Source: Gemmatimonadales bacterium UBA2982 (GTDB taxonomy: Bacteria; Gemmatimonadota; Gemmatimonadetes; Longimicrobiales; Gaopeijiaceae). Taken from it: DNA of 64,000 nt. This document shows, piece by piece, positions 16,974 to 26,640 of the stretch (its first letter is position 1; each line of letters opens with the position of its first letter). The position numbers were made by a program, and so were the translations under genes. The notes beneath the pieces were generated by a model. It had not been told where the DNA came from and did not search any database. It saw only the letters and a list, made by a program, of their open reading frames with translations. The stretch is from NCBI GenBank assembly GCA_002347035.1, contig DEAM01000004.1, forward strand, positions 35,153-99,152, written 5' to 3'.

Positions 16974-18620
16974 CTAACCGAGGGTGGATAGGTCAGGGCG
17001 TCGCAGATGCCAGTCAGTACCCTGTTGGAACAGGTGAGCAACGCTAAGCAACTTGTCATCAGCAAAAAGGTCGCCAACGAGCACCGTCGTGAGTGGCATC
17101 GTCGTTGGGCTGTCTGCCTCTGGATTACGGATACCAAATCCATATGGAACGACCACAGCGGGATGTCCGGTATCGTTGGTGAGCCGTGTCTCGCCTGACC
17201 CACTGACGAACATATCAAACCCCTCAATCGCCTCAGCCATCTCGCGCATGAGGATCAGGCGACGACGCTGCTCATTGACGTAATCCATCCCCCGCGTATC
17301 CCGTCCATTTCGGAAACGGCTTCGCCGGCTGAGCTCTGCAGGATCCAAGTCATCTGGTAGGGGATCAGGTTCCACACCACCCGGAGCTATATGGAAGTCA
17401 AATGCGGATGCTGACTCGACACCCAGCTGTTCCGAACCCCAAGCTGGCAGTTCTGGCATCTCCGTGACATTTGCACCAAGACCAGTCAGCGCTTCTAAGA
17501 AGGTCTCAGGGGCGTCCTCTGTGAACCCGATACGGAAGTCTCCCAGATCCGGAATTTTCTCAAATGCAAAAGGGGTGGTAAGAGACGCCGGATCTCTCTC
17601 ACTAGCGCCGTGAATCGCGTGGAATACATGAGCGCAATCTTCCACACTGCGACACATCGGTCCTGTCTTGTCCATGCTCCAAGAGAGCACCATTCCTCCA
17701 TAACGGCTGACGCGCCCATACGTTGGGCGCAGGGCGCTCAGTCCATTCCGCCTTGATGGTGACACGATCGAACCCCGCGTCTCGGTGCCGATTGCAAACG
17801 CTACGCAGCCCGCAGCCGTGGCTGAACCAGGCCCGGCAGAGGATCCACTCGAACCCTCCTCAATGTTCCAGGGATTTCGCGTTCGCCCTCTGTACCACTG
17901 ATCTCCTCGAGCAAATTCACCTGTGGCCAACTTCGCAATCAGGACTGCGCCTGCAGTACGAAGACGCTCGACCACCTCAGAATCCTCGTTAATTACCTGG
18001 TCCTCAAAGTCCTCTGATCCCCAGGTCGTTCGGGTGCCTTCCACAGAGAAAAGATCTTTGACCCCATAGGGTATACCATGTAGTGGCCCACGCCAGTTAC
18101 CTGAACGGATCTCACCATCAGCCTGCTGTGCCTCCTCCATAGCTCGTCCTTCTAAAATTGAGACGGCACAGAGGAGGACAGGGTCATATCTAATCAGTCG
18201 ATCTAGATAGATTTGAGTTAACTCAACAGAACTGATCGACCGATCACGAAGCAGCACAGAAAGGCGGTGCACAGGTAGAAAAGCGATATCCTCTTCGTCG
18301 GTTGGAATAGGTCCTTCCCAAGGGTCGAGCGTGATAGGGGGTGTTCGCTCGAAGAGAGCCGAACCGTGCTCGGCCCAGAGCTTGTCCATTAGAGAACCTG
18401 TGCCTCCGGGATAAGCTTGGAAGCTCAGTGCCGGAGATTCGCCGTTACCTAGAGGTATCAACTGCTGCTCCTGCTGCTGCTGAGCGACCAAACGAACCGG
18501 TGAAGCTCGATCAGAACCAAGAAGCGAACTCGGGTTCATGGAGCCAGTTGCTGCTACAACCGCCGTTGCTTTAAGAAACTCACGCCGCTCAACAGCACCG
18601 CGGACAGTACCCTCCGACAT
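16974..18620 (-). CDS. Tat-exported amidase-signature enzyme (2 of 3)
   Basis: The ATG at 18620 (GGGAGGATCTT just upstream) gives an N-terminus with a twin-arginine motif, ERREFLKATAVVAATGS, so export is predicted through Tat. The amidase triad is present: Lys in YGVKDLFSV, cis-Ser in GSSGSSAGPGSA and nucleophile Ser in GTETRGSIVSPS. A short Gln-rich spacer (QQQQEQQ) follows the signal. It is the first gene of the two-amidase unit on the minus strand and probably folds with a bound cofactor or before export, as Tat substrates do. Confidence 0.87.
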   Translation of the reverse strand: MSEGTVRGAVERREFLKATAVVAATGSMNPSSLLGSDRASPVRLVAQQQQEQQLIPLGNGESPALSFQAYPGGTGSLMDKLWAEHGSALFERTPPITLDPWEGPIPTDEEDIAFLPVHRLSVLLRDRSISSVELTQIYLDRLIRYDPVLLCAVSILEGRAMEEAQQADGEIRSGNWRGPLHGIPYGVKDLFSVEGTRTTWGSEDFEDQVINEDSEVVERLRTAGAVLIAKLATGEFARGDQWYRGRTRNPWNIEEGSSGSSAGPGSATAAGCVAFAIGTETRGSIVSPSRRNGLSALRPTYGRVSRYGGMVLSWSMDKTGPMCRSVEDCAHVFHAIHGASERDPASLTTPFAFEKIPDLGDFRIGFTEDAPETFLEALTGLGANVTEMPELPAWGSEQLGVESASAFDFHIAPGGVEPDPLPDDLDPAELSRRSRFRNGRDTRGMDYVNEQRRRLILMREMAEAIEGFDMFVSGSGETRLTNDTGHPAVVVPYGFGIRNPEADSPTTMPLTTVLVGDLFADDKLLSVAHLFQQGTDWHLRRPDLSTLG

Positions 18621-18813
18621 AAGATCCTCCCGGTAGATTCCAAGATCAGATTGAGGGACCAGTCCGACCTTATGCAATAGCTTGTTTCGCTTCCAGACGA
18701 AGAAAGCGACCTCAAGTAAGACCTCCGAACGAGCCGCCCGCCCAACTCTACGGGCAGATACTTTCCCTGTCTTTCACTTCATAAACGACCTGGCTTGTCT
18801 TACCTGGCGTTCT

Positions 18814-20427
18814 CTAGCTAATCGGGCGAGAACGGACGGTCGGATATTCTATCCCCAGTTGCTCCAGATATGTGTCGTACTGATCCGGATCGTAGTAATA
18901 AGGCCTCATCTGCTCACGCCATTCAGCCATGATCTCCTCGTTGAGAAAGATCGCTGGCTGATCAGTCTCACTAATGAATGGGGTATAAATAGTTTCAGCC
19001 GTCTGCACATTAGTGAAATAATCCCACGCAGCATCAACAGTCTCGCCATCGAGGAAAAGGTCCAGCAGAGTGAGCGCCTGTGCCTTTGCTCCCGCCAAGG
19101 AACCTTTGTGGGCAACGGGAGTCGCCATCGAGATGCCGTTAGCCCAGTTGTGCCCTGGTCCTCCAGGAATGTTCGCAGGGTAACGAAGTGTCAGGGTTGG
19201 CATGTTCCAAGATACGTCCCCGATGTCATCCGAACCCCCGCCAAGCGAGCGACTCAGGTCTACCGGACCCGCAAGTTCACCTACTTCATTGGCCAGGCCG
19301 CGCTCTTCCTGACCCATCTCACGCTGAAACGCACGAGCGAACCTTTGGTCATCCTCACTCCATTCAGGGTATCCGACCCGCTGGATATTCCTGTGCGTCA
19401 CCTCCGCAACAGGCCTACTAAAGTGCTGACCCCAAGCTGACCCAATTGTCTGGATCGTATCGACTTCGGTGCCCGTCATCAGCGCAGCCCCCTGTGCCAT
19501 TACTTTTGCTGCGTTGTAGGACTCCATCGTCCGTTCATAATCTACCTCACGGAAGAAGAACCATATCGTTGCAGTCTGCGGGACGACATTCGGTTGATCT
19601 CCTCCGTCAACTATGATGTAATGGGATCGCTCAGGAGGCCGAAGGTGCTCGCGCTTATACTCCCACGCCTGTGCTAAAAGCATGACGGCGTCCAACGCGG
19701 AACGGCCACGCCACGGAGCACCGGCGGAGTGTGCCGTCTCACCGGTGAACCGGAAAAGAGCTGAAACCAGAGCATTCCCTCCGCGCTGGCCCCAAGCCAC
19801 GCTAAAGTTCGAGCTCACGTGAGTGAATAGGTTGATGTCGACACCGTCGAAGAGACCATCTCTAACGAAAAAAGCCTTCGAACCCAGCTGCTCTTCGGCT
19901 ATCCCCGGCCAGATCAGCAGAGTTCCATCGATGTTCTCGCGCTCCATCAGCTCCTTGACTGCAAGCGCAGCAACAATGTTTACGGCCTGCCCAGAATTGT
20001 GTCCTTCCCCATGACCGGGGGCCATAGAAAGGATCGGATCTCGGTACGCAACGCCTGGCTTCTGATTAGACTGTGGAATACCATCGACGTCTGAACCTAG
20101 GGCAATAACAGGCTGGCCACTTCCGTTCGACCAACGTGCGGTCCATGCGCTTGGCATCCCAGCTACCCCGAGTTCGATATCGAAGCCGTTATCCTCAAGA
20201 ATGCCAGTCAGATACCGCTGCGTTTCAAACTCTTGGAAGCCAAGCTCACTGAAGCTAAAGACCATGTCGACGATCTCTTGCACCATCTCGGCCTGACCCT
20301 CGACCATCTCAAGAGCTTCGTCTTTCAGGCGGTCCAGACGGGAGTCGGCTTGCCCGGATAAGGTGGCGGGAAGGAGCAGAAAGGTAATCAGGGTGCAGAG
20401 CACCATGTTCCGTGAGCGTGATTGCAT
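18814..20427 (-). CDS. Exported M20-family amidohydrolase (AbgB-like)
   Basis: Zinc-dependent amidohydrolase of the M20 peptidase clan, resembling aminobenzoyl-glutamate hydrolase subunit B. A signal peptide (LCTLITFLLLPATLSGQ) precedes the catalytic domain: ALGSDVDGIP, GHGEGHNSGQAVN, WPGIAEEQLGSK, a dimerisation domain with GETAHSAGAPWRGRSALDA, and the late GPGHNWAN. About 537 residues from the chosen ATG (20427); an upstream in-frame start at 20469 is less likely. Its neighbours are amidases, suggesting a shared theme of amide hydrolysis. Confidence 0.85.
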   Translation of the reverse strand: MQSRSRNMVLCTLITFLLLPATLSGQADSRLDRLKDEALEMVEGQAEMVQEIVDMVFSFSELGFQEFETQRYLTGILEDNGFDIELGVAGMPSAWTARWSNGSGQPVIALGSDVDGIPQSNQKPGVAYRDPILSMAPGHGEGHNSGQAVNIVAALAVKELMERENIDGTLLIWPGIAEEQLGSKAFFVRDGLFDGVDINLFTHVSSNFSVAWGQRGGNALVSALFRFTGETAHSAGAPWRGRSALDAVMLLAQAWEYKREHLRPPERSHYIIVDGGDQPNVVPQTATIWFFFREVDYERTMESYNAAKVMAQGAALMTGTEVDTIQTIGSAWGQHFSRPVAEVTHRNIQRVGYPEWSEDDQRFARAFQREMGQEERGLANEVGELAGPVDLSRSLGGGSDDIGDVSWNMPTLTLRYPANIPGGPGHNWANGISMATPVAHKGSLAGAKAQALTLLDLFLDGETVDAAWDYFTNVQTAETIYTPFISETDQPAIFLNEEIMAEWREQMRPYYYDPDQYDTYLEQLGIEYPTVRSRPIS

Positions 20428-20635
20428 TGCTGAAGCCTTGGACGGAGTTGAAAGCGAGCAAGGGGTCAAGCCGGAAGTTTCTGACTCAATTTATTCTGGG
20501 AGGCCCCCTCAACAAGCGCCCTTGTGAAGATCCCCCGATTATTGAAAACAAAAGCCCTGCAACCCCGAGCTTAAGCTAGTAAAACGTGGACTGGTCACTC
20601 CAAGTCTTTCCAGAGTCAGAGCCTGTTATGCAATA

Positions 20636-22381
20636 CTACGATCCTGCGTCCACATATAACTCGCTGCCATGCTCACGAAACTCATCAGCCATCTTCTTCA
20701 TACCTACGTCGATGGCTGCAGTGGTATCCATACCCTCTTCGCGGGCGAAGCGACGGATGTCCTCAGTAATTTTCATAGAGCAGAACTTGGGTCCGCACAT
20801 GGAACAGAAGTGAGCGACCTTAGCTCCTTCGGCAGGCAGAGTTTCGTCGTGGTATTCCTCCGACGTGACTGGATCAAGCGATAAATTGAACTGATCTCGC
20901 CACCGGAACTCGAAACGTGCCTTCGAGATCGCGTCATCCCATTCCTGCGCTTTCGGGTGTCCTTTAGCCAGGTCGGCGGCATGAGCCGCAATTTTGTAGG
21001 TGATCACACCCTTTTTCACGTCTTCACGGTTGGGTAGGCCGAGGTGTTCCTTCGGCGTCACATAGCAGAGCATTGCCGTACCATACCACCCAATCTGTGC
21101 TGCACCGATCGCGCTAGTGATATGGTCGTAGGCTGGGGCGATGTCAGTAGTAAGAGGCCCTAGCGTATAGAACGGAGCTTCATCACACCATTCTAGCTGC
21201 TTCTCCATGTTCTCTTTGATTAGGTGCATAGGAACATGACCTGGACCTTCATTCATGACCTGGACACCATACTCCCAGGCAATCCTTGTGAGATCACCCT
21301 GTACCTTGAGTTCTGCGAACTGGGCTTCGTCATTCGCATCAGCGATAGAGCCGGGCCGTAGCCCATCACCGAGCGAAAACGAAACATCATACTCAGCCAT
21401 TATCTCACAGAGTTCGCGGAAATTCGTATATAGGAAAGACTCCGCATGGTGAGCCATGCACCACTTGGCAATAATTGAGCCCCCACGCGACACAATGCCT
21501 GTAAGTCGTTCAGCAGTTAGTGGAATAAAACGGAGCAGAACACCCGCGTGCACAGTGAAGTAGTCCACACCCTGCTCACACTGCTCAATAATCGTCTCAC
21601 GGTACACTTCCCAGGTCAGGTCCTCAGGCACTCCATCAACCTTCTCAAGAGCCTGATAGATGGGAACAGTGCCAATCGGCACAGGCGAGTTACGTAGAAT
21701 CCACTCACGTGTCTCATGGATGTGCTGCCCAGTGGAAAGATCCATAACCGTGTCTGCCCCCCATAAGGCAGACCACCTGAGCTTCTCAACCTCCTCCTCA
21801 ATAGAGGATGTCACCGCCGAGTTACCTATATTGGCGTTGATCTTCACCTTGAAGTTTCGGCCGATAATCATCGGCTCTATCTCGGGGTGATTAATGTTTG
21901 CCGGTATAATCGCTCTACCTTTGGCTACCTCTTCACGAACGAACTCGGGTTCAACACCCTCACGGATTGCAACGAACTCCATCTCTGGCGTGATCTCGCC
22001 ACGGCGAGCATACGTCATTTGTGTGACCGATCCCGTGCCCCGGAGAGTGCGACGCTCCAGTCCATGCGGCATCTCCACCTCAGACCCCAATTCACGAGTG
22101 CGACCAGTCTCAAGTACGGGTCTCATCCGAATCCAGTCCTCTCTGAGCCCTGGCAAACCGAGCCGCACATCGAGGCCCTGGGGGCCACTCGTATCATAGA
22201 CTCTTAGCGGGGGCTCACCCTCTGACAGATAGATTTCCCGCATAGGGACAGCAATACCCTGATTGCCCCCTAAATAGACCTTCTTAGAGTTGGGGAAGGC
22301 CCCAGGATAGTCAGTCCCCACTTCCTCTGTGCGGGGAGCTACGCGCTTGGCCCCGTTACTAGAAATGCCGTTATTACTCAC
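20636..22381 (-). CDS. thiC: Phosphomethylpyrimidine synthase ThiC
   Basis: Radical-SAM enzyme converting aminoimidazole ribotide to HMP phosphate for thiamine. The iron-sulfur motif CxxCxxxxC is in FCSMCGPKFCSM near the C-terminus; NANIGNSAV, MNEGPGHVPMHLI and YTLGPLTTDIAPGYD-like segments are present. The GTG at 22381 is chosen (GAGGAG 5 bases upstream) over the GTG at 22399. It is controlled by the TPP riboswitch just upstream and is unlinked to thiESG at the left end. Confidence 0.97.
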   Translation of the reverse strand: MSNNGISSNGAKRVAPRTEEVGTDYPGAFPNSKKVYLGGNQGIAVPMREIYLSEGEPPLRVYDTSGPQGLDVRLGLPGLREDWIRMRPVLETGRTRELGSEVEMPHGLERRTLRGTGSVTQMTYARRGEITPEMEFVAIREGVEPEFVREEVAKGRAIIPANINHPEIEPMIIGRNFKVKINANIGNSAVTSSIEEEVEKLRWSALWGADTVMDLSTGQHIHETREWILRNSPVPIGTVPIYQALEKVDGVPEDLTWEVYRETIIEQCEQGVDYFTVHAGVLLRFIPLTAERLTGIVSRGGSIIAKWCMAHHAESFLYTNFRELCEIMAEYDVSFSLGDGLRPGSIADANDEAQFAELKVQGDLTRIAWEYGVQVMNEGPGHVPMHLIKENMEKQLEWCDEAPFYTLGPLTTDIAPAYDHITSAIGAAQIGWYGTAMLCYVTPKEHLGLPNREDVKKGVITYKIAAHAADLAKGHPKAQEWDDAISKARFEFRWRDQFNLSLDPVTSEEYHDETLPAEGAKVAHFCSMCGPKFCSMKITEDIRRFAREEGMDTTAAIDVGMKKMADEFREHGSELYVDAGS

Positions 22382-22489
22382 TGCGTCTCCTCGGTGCACT
22401 TTTTAGGGTAGCCACCCGAAAAAAGAGACGGCCAACCCGCTTTCACGAATAAGCCGCCAAGGGAACATCTCGCGCAATCTCCTGCCGCG

Positions 22490-22562
22490 CTCCCTACGCC
22501 GGGATCAGCCGGATCAGGTTCCAAGGGTTAATCTCAATCCCTTCTGCTTCAGGATGCCCCTG
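22490..22562 (-). ncRNA. TPP riboswitch upstream of thiC
   Basis: Read on the minus strand the region gives AGGGGCATCC, TTGAGA, AACCCTTGGAACCTGATC, CGGC ... CCGGCGTAGGGA, in the order and spacing of the thi-box. The near-invariant AACCTGATC and GCGTAGGGA elements are exact; the usual CTGAGA is TTGAGA. It lies about 110 bases before the thiC start. Thiamine pyrophosphate binding is expected to repress thiC. Confidence 0.93.
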
Positions 22563-22699
22563 GCGACATCTACAACCTAGCCTCCAAAACAAAGTGGAAA
22601 AAGGCGCATATCTGAGCCTAGGCAACGATATGGATCCTTCGGGCCTCGGCCTTGTAGCAGGTCAGAAGCAGGAGTCTTCTACCCACTCGGAAGTCACTA

Positions 22700-23137
22700 A
22701 TGCGCACGACCCAAATCCTACTGGTCTTTGTGGCCTCCCTCATTCTGCCCACAGGAGCAGTAGCACAAGGCCTTGAGGATATAATGGAAGGTATCCGCAA
22801 TGGAGGTGGGTGGGTGTCAGTTCCGATCGTTGCTGGAGCTGGTGAGATTAGTACGGCCTTACTCCCTACCTTCGGCCTGGCGATAAATGGTTGCGTCCGA
22901 GTGTGGGACGGCCACTCAGGTCGCTGGACGATACGGGCTAGAGATACCATCGCTGAGACATCGCTTGAGACTGATTCTGCACCAGGAGAAGGTGTGCGTT
23001 TCTCACATCGTTTCGGCGTCCGGTCGCAGGTGGAGTTAGAGTTTCAATGGAGCGAACCACGGGACACGACACTAGTCCTTTGGGTAGGACTCGAAACCTT
23101 GGACGACGAGCGAGACGCCTGCACGCCTCCGAGCTAA
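22700..23137 (+). CDS. Small secreted protein, function unknown
   Basis: A 145-residue protein with a clear signal peptide (ILLVFVASLILPTGAVAQ) and a short mature domain rich in beta-type patterns (GRWTIRARD, QVELEFQWSE, TTLVLWVGLET); the two mature cysteines could form a disulfide. GGAAG precedes the ATG. No family is recognised. It is convergent with the third amidase (11-base gap) and divergent from thiC. Confidence 0.6.
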   Translation: MRTTQILLVFVASLILPTGAVAQGLEDIMEGIRNGGGWVSVPIVAGAGEISTALLPTFGLAINGCVRVWDGHSGRWTIRARDTIAETSLETDSAPGEGVRFSHRFGVRSQVELEFQWSEPRDTTLVLWVGLETLDDERDACTPPS

Positions 23138-23147
23138 AGTTGCGTGC

Positions 23148-24716
23148 TCAGTAGCCCCCTCCTGAAGTCAGCTCAGAGAAGCCTCGGGGAGGGTGGCGAT
23201 GACGCGTGCCCTGCTCGTATGCATAGGCCAGCTTGAAGAGGGCCCCTTCTGAGTACGGCCTGCCAAGAATCTGTAGGCCTGCGGGGTAGTCTTGATACGT
23301 GTACCCCATGGGTACAGTAATCGCAGGCAGTCCTGTCGCTGGTGCGACCCTCTGGCTGTTATCCCCCCGATATTCCTCATAACCCCGGGTAATCTCTGCC
23401 GGTGGGCTCGTCCATGATGGATAGATGACAGCTTCGACCCCGGCGTCCTCCATGGCAGCTATAAGTTCTGACTTATAAGCCTGTCTAGCCTCGTTTTCGA
23501 AGTAGCCTGGGCATGGGGGATCTCGGTCGGCAGGATGAACACCTAGAGGCTCTTCGCTCCCGTTTCGCAAGCCAGTTTCTGCGTGGACCGAAAACTGACC
23601 TGTTTCAAGCACCTCTACCACATCACCAAGTGGCGCATTGGCTCCTAGTGAAGCCAAATACTGACTCATGTCATACCGAAATCGGCGACAGAACATGCCA
23701 GTTCGTGATAGCTGACTCTCAAGATCGAAATCCAGGTCAATAATCTGCGCTCCCAGCGTTTGTAGATCCTCCAACGCGGTATGGAATACGCGGATAACAG
23801 CGGAGTCGGCATCTTCTGTGTCGACCAACTCACGGAGCACGGCAAGCCTCGCTCCAGTGAGGCCTTCTCTATTGAGAAAAGAAGTGTAGTCGGCCTCTCG
23901 GCGACTGCGGCCATCTTCTGTATACGGGTCGGCGGGATCGTAACCGGCTAACACGTTGAAGACTCGAGCGACATCTTCCACTGTGCGACCCATTGGCCCC
24001 GCAATATCACGGTCGAACGCCAGGGGAATCACACCATCTCGACTCGTCAGACCGATCGTAGATCGAATGCCTACAAGAGCCAAGTGGGACGATGGACCAC
24101 GAATCGAATTACCCGTGTCGCTTCCAAGACCAATCAGACCAAAACTAGCCGCTATTCCAGATGCAGTGCCGCCACTGGAGCCAGCTGGCACACGGTCGAG
24201 CGCATAGGCGTTACGGGTCGTATCAAATGATGAACTCACCGTTTGCCGTGGGCTGAAAGCCCACTCTGCCATGTTGGTCTTAGCAACGATGATCGCGCCC
24301 TCCTCTCGAATCCGGCGAACCATAAACGCGTCATCGGGCGGGACTGACTCGATCAGAGCAATAGACCCACCTGTCGTGACCATATCGTGTGTGTCAAAAT
24401 TGTCCTTGACGAGCATCGGAACACAGAATAGAGAACCCAGATCGCTACGAGCTGCGATTGCTTGATCTATTGAGTCAGCTCTCTCCGTAGCACGGGGATT
24501 TAGAACGGTGATTGCGTTGATCTGGTAGTCAAATGTGGCTATCCGATCCAAATGCTGCTCTACAACAGATCTACACGTGGTGCGGCCATCCAAAAGGGCC
24601 TCTTGTACCGCGCTAATAGTAGCCTCTACAATTGGGATTGGTCCCGGATCGGGACCTCCTGTACAGGCGCTAACCAGCAACAACCCTGACGTGTACACTC
24701 TGGATGCAGCCTTCAT
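23148..24716 (-). CDS. Lipoprotein amidase-signature enzyme (3 of 3)
   Basis: Predicted lipoprotein (lipobox LLVSAC, Cys about residue 18). The triad is present: Lys in MLVKDNFDT, cis-Ser in AGSSGGTASG and nucleophile Ser in GSDTGNSIRGPSS. The C-terminal PATGLPAITVPMGY and GLQILGRPYSEG are typical of bacterial amidases. 522 residues. It is close to, but transcribed separately from, the other two amidases; it probably follows the MBL-fold lipoprotein gene, 30 bases upstream. Confidence 0.88.
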   Translation of the reverse strand: MKAASRVYTSGLLLVSACTGGPDPGPIPIVEATISAVQEALLDGRTTCRSVVEQHLDRIATFDYQINAITVLNPRATERADSIDQAIAARSDLGSLFCVPMLVKDNFDTHDMVTTGGSIALIESVPPDDAFMVRRIREEGAIIVAKTNMAEWAFSPRQTVSSSFDTTRNAYALDRVPAGSSGGTASGIAASFGLIGLGSDTGNSIRGPSSHLALVGIRSTIGLTSRDGVIPLAFDRDIAGPMGRTVEDVARVFNVLAGYDPADPYTEDGRSRREADYTSFLNREGLTGARLAVLRELVDTEDADSAVIRVFHTALEDLQTLGAQIIDLDFDLESQLSRTGMFCRRFRYDMSQYLASLGANAPLGDVVEVLETGQFSVHAETGLRNGSEEPLGVHPADRDPPCPGYFENEARQAYKSELIAAMEDAGVEAVIYPSWTSPPAEITRGYEEYRGDNSQRVAPATGLPAITVPMGYTYQDYPAGLQILGRPYSEGALFKLAYAYEQGTRHRHPPRGFSELTSGGGY

Positions 24717-24746
24717 GTAACAGTGGCGCGTAGCAGCAACTTTTGG

Positions 24747-25727
24747 CTAGCGCCCCTCAAGAAGCGCATACGCCCGCTCTACAGCTGCAAGGGCCACCCC
24801 CGGACCCGTGATGCCAGTGTAGTGCTCACCATGATCCGAAAGGTCCACTCGGGTAGCCGCTTCCTCGGAAGTGAGACCAGCTTGGTGTGCTTCACCCACA
24901 CGAGCCCAGAAGTCGCGCAGGTATTCCTGAAGGCGATCAATCCATACGACGTCAGTAAATGGGGGGCCGTGCCCCGGCAAGATGGTGTCGAACTCGAGTT
25001 CCTTTACTCGCTCAAGCGTCTCAACCCACTCTTCTGGAAAACCGTCGCCCATGTACGGGGGGCGTGCCATCAACATGTCCCCGGTCATTAGAACTCGTTC
25101 GACCGGGAGGTATACGAGAACATCCCCTCCGGTATGCGCCCTTCCAAAGAAGTGGAGTTGAATCTCTCTCCCTCCCCGATAGATCGTCATTCGATCCGAA
25201 AGCGTCCTGTTCGGCGGGATAGGAGCCAGTTCCTGCTGACCCTCTGCGAACCCGGCCTGCTCGACCCAGGTAAGTCGCATCGTCTGATACGTGTGCCCAC
25301 TCACAGACTCTCCGTTTGCAAGCATGTCACGAGTGTACTCATGACCGATGATCTCAACGTCATCACCGTAGATTTGGTTGCCATGTGCGTGATCGAAATG
25401 GAAGTGGGAGTTCACCACATATTTGACCGGCTTGTCAGTTATCAAACGCAGCTCTCGCATGAGTGCAGCTGCCGCTGCAGGTGACACGTGCGAGTCTACG
25501 ACCAGCACATCTTCCTCATTGATCACAATCGAAGCATTGGAGCCAACTGATACGTTGCCGGTACCTCTGGCCTGGTATACGTCCTCCGATACGCGTTCAA
25601 ACTCAAACGCTGGACCCTCGAAGTCGGAGCCTGGTGGCGTAAGAATCTCCAATTCAGCCGAAGCCGGAGAAGACTCTGGAGATTGACAGGCCGCCAAGAC
25701 GACCAAGCCGACAATGAACCCCTTCAT
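24747..25727 (-). CDS. Metallo-beta-lactamase-fold lipoprotein hydrolase
   Basis: Binuclear-metal hydrolase of the MBL fold. The ATG at 25727 (AGAGAGG upstream) gives a lipoprotein signal MKGFIVGLVVLAAC with Cys14. Metal ligands: HFHFDH (H108, H110, D112, H113), a His in GRAHTGGD, an Asp in MTGDML and a His in LPGHGPP. This pattern matches subclass-B3-like or quinone-linked SoxH-type hydrolases rather than true beta-lactamases; the substrate is unknown. It is probably co-transcribed with the downstream lipoprotein amidase. Confidence 0.85.
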   Translation of the reverse strand: MKGFIVGLVVLAACQSPESSPASAELEILTPPGSDFEGPAFEFERVSEDVYQARGTGNVSVGSNASIVINEEDVLVVDSHVSPAAAAALMRELRLITDKPVKYVVNSHFHFDHAHGNQIYGDDVEIIGHEYTRDMLANGESVSGHTYQTMRLTWVEQAGFAEGQQELAPIPPNRTLSDRMTIYRGGREIQLHFFGRAHTGGDVLVYLPVERVLMTGDMLMARPPYMGDGFPEEWVETLERVKELEFDTILPGHGPPFTDVVWIDRLQEYLRDFWARVGEAHQAGLTSEEAATRVDLSDHGEHYTGITGPGVALAAVERAYALLEGR

Positions 25728-25876
25728 GATTGACCTCTCTACTAGGTGGCCACCCTTATCTCTGTTTACCGAATCCCATAAGCATTTCACAATGCGACCT
25801 GATGAACCGAATGCAACCACAGAAGGGCTCGCTGACCAGACTAAGCGTACCCCGAGCCCTTAGACGCTTCGAGATC

Positions 25877-26251
25877 TCAACCGATTCCCCAGAGTACCCA
25901 GGCGCCTAACAACGTCATTGTAGTGGCGATACCATAGGTGAGCAGGGCAATAGGCCGTCCCAGGTGGGAAACCTGAAGGGTGTCATAAATTGTGTAGCGG
26001 AACCGGTGAGCCCAGTGAAAGAAGCTTAAGAAGACAAAGCCGAATAGCGCCAAACGAACCAGTGGAAGTCGCACAAGCTCCTGAAGCTCTCCGAAGGTCA
26101 GTAGCTCTATCAATTCCAGAGGGGATGCAATGAAGAGGACAGCAACGAGGATGGGTAAAAACAGTGCGGACATCATGCCCCCACCTCCAAATAAAACCCA
26201 GAGAATCGGCTCTCTAGATCGGCGTCTCTTCACTTGCTGATCAGCACCCAT
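25877..26251 (-). CDS. frdD: Fumarate reductase membrane subunit D
   Basis: Small membrane anchor with three hydrophobic helices (LFGGGGMMSALFLPILVAVL, VRLALFGFVFLSFFHW and IALLTYGIATTMTLLGAW) and a family-like HRFRYTIYDTLQ segment. The frame is open to 26278; the ATG at 26251 is preferred and still overlaps frdC by 22 bases. With FrdC it binds quinone and anchors FrdAB. It is last in frdABCD. Confidence 0.85.
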   Translation of the reverse strand: MGADQQVKRRRSREPILWVLFGGGGMMSALFLPILVAVLFIASPLELIELLTFGELQELVRLPLVRLALFGFVFLSFFHWAHRFRYTIYDTLQVSHLGRPIALLTYGIATTMTLLGAWVLWGIG

Positions 26252-26640
26252 GTCAGGACGGCAGAGCATACGAACCAAGCGGCGTAGTGGGCAAGCAACA
26301 CAGCCTTAGCAGGTACTATCCGACCACCGACCTTAGGAACAATTGCCATAGGGGCAATGTTTAGCCATGTGACGCTGTGGAAGAGCAGCCCTAGGAATAA
26401 CGCCATATGAAAAACCACGACGCTAGGTTGGGAAAGCCAACTTACAAATTCCAGATACGAAACTTGTCCCCGATCCACGACCACAAAGAGTACGAGCAAC
26501 ATTACAGCCGAGTAGGCAACTAAAACGGACGTCAGTTCCCGGGCAACAAATTTGAAATAAGCCCACTGCTTCAACCACCAAAAGATCGGCACTTTCGGAC
26601 GGTACCACTTTGGTTCGTGCCGACTGTACTCTGGGTTCAT
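26230..26640 (-). CDS. frdC: Fumarate reductase membrane subunit C
   Basis: 136-residue membrane anchor with three predicted helices and a FrdC-like N-terminus (KWYRPKVPIFWWLKQWAYFKF). It overlaps frdB by ATGA and frdD by about 22 bases. Two separate small anchors, C and D, place the complex in the E. coli FrdABCD class, which in E. coli lacks haem. Confidence 0.88.
   Translation of the reverse strand: MNPEYSRHEPKWYRPKVPIFWWLKQWAYFKFVARELTSVLVAYSAVMLLVLFVVVDRGQVSYLEFVSWLSQPSVVVFHMALFLGLLFHSVTWLNIAPMAIVPKVGGRIVPAKAVLLAHYAAWFVCSAVLTWVLISK

Noticed and set aside
18682..19440. 252-residue plus-strand frame antisense to the M20 gene
   Set aside because: It lies within the well-supported M20 coding region with no coding features of its own.
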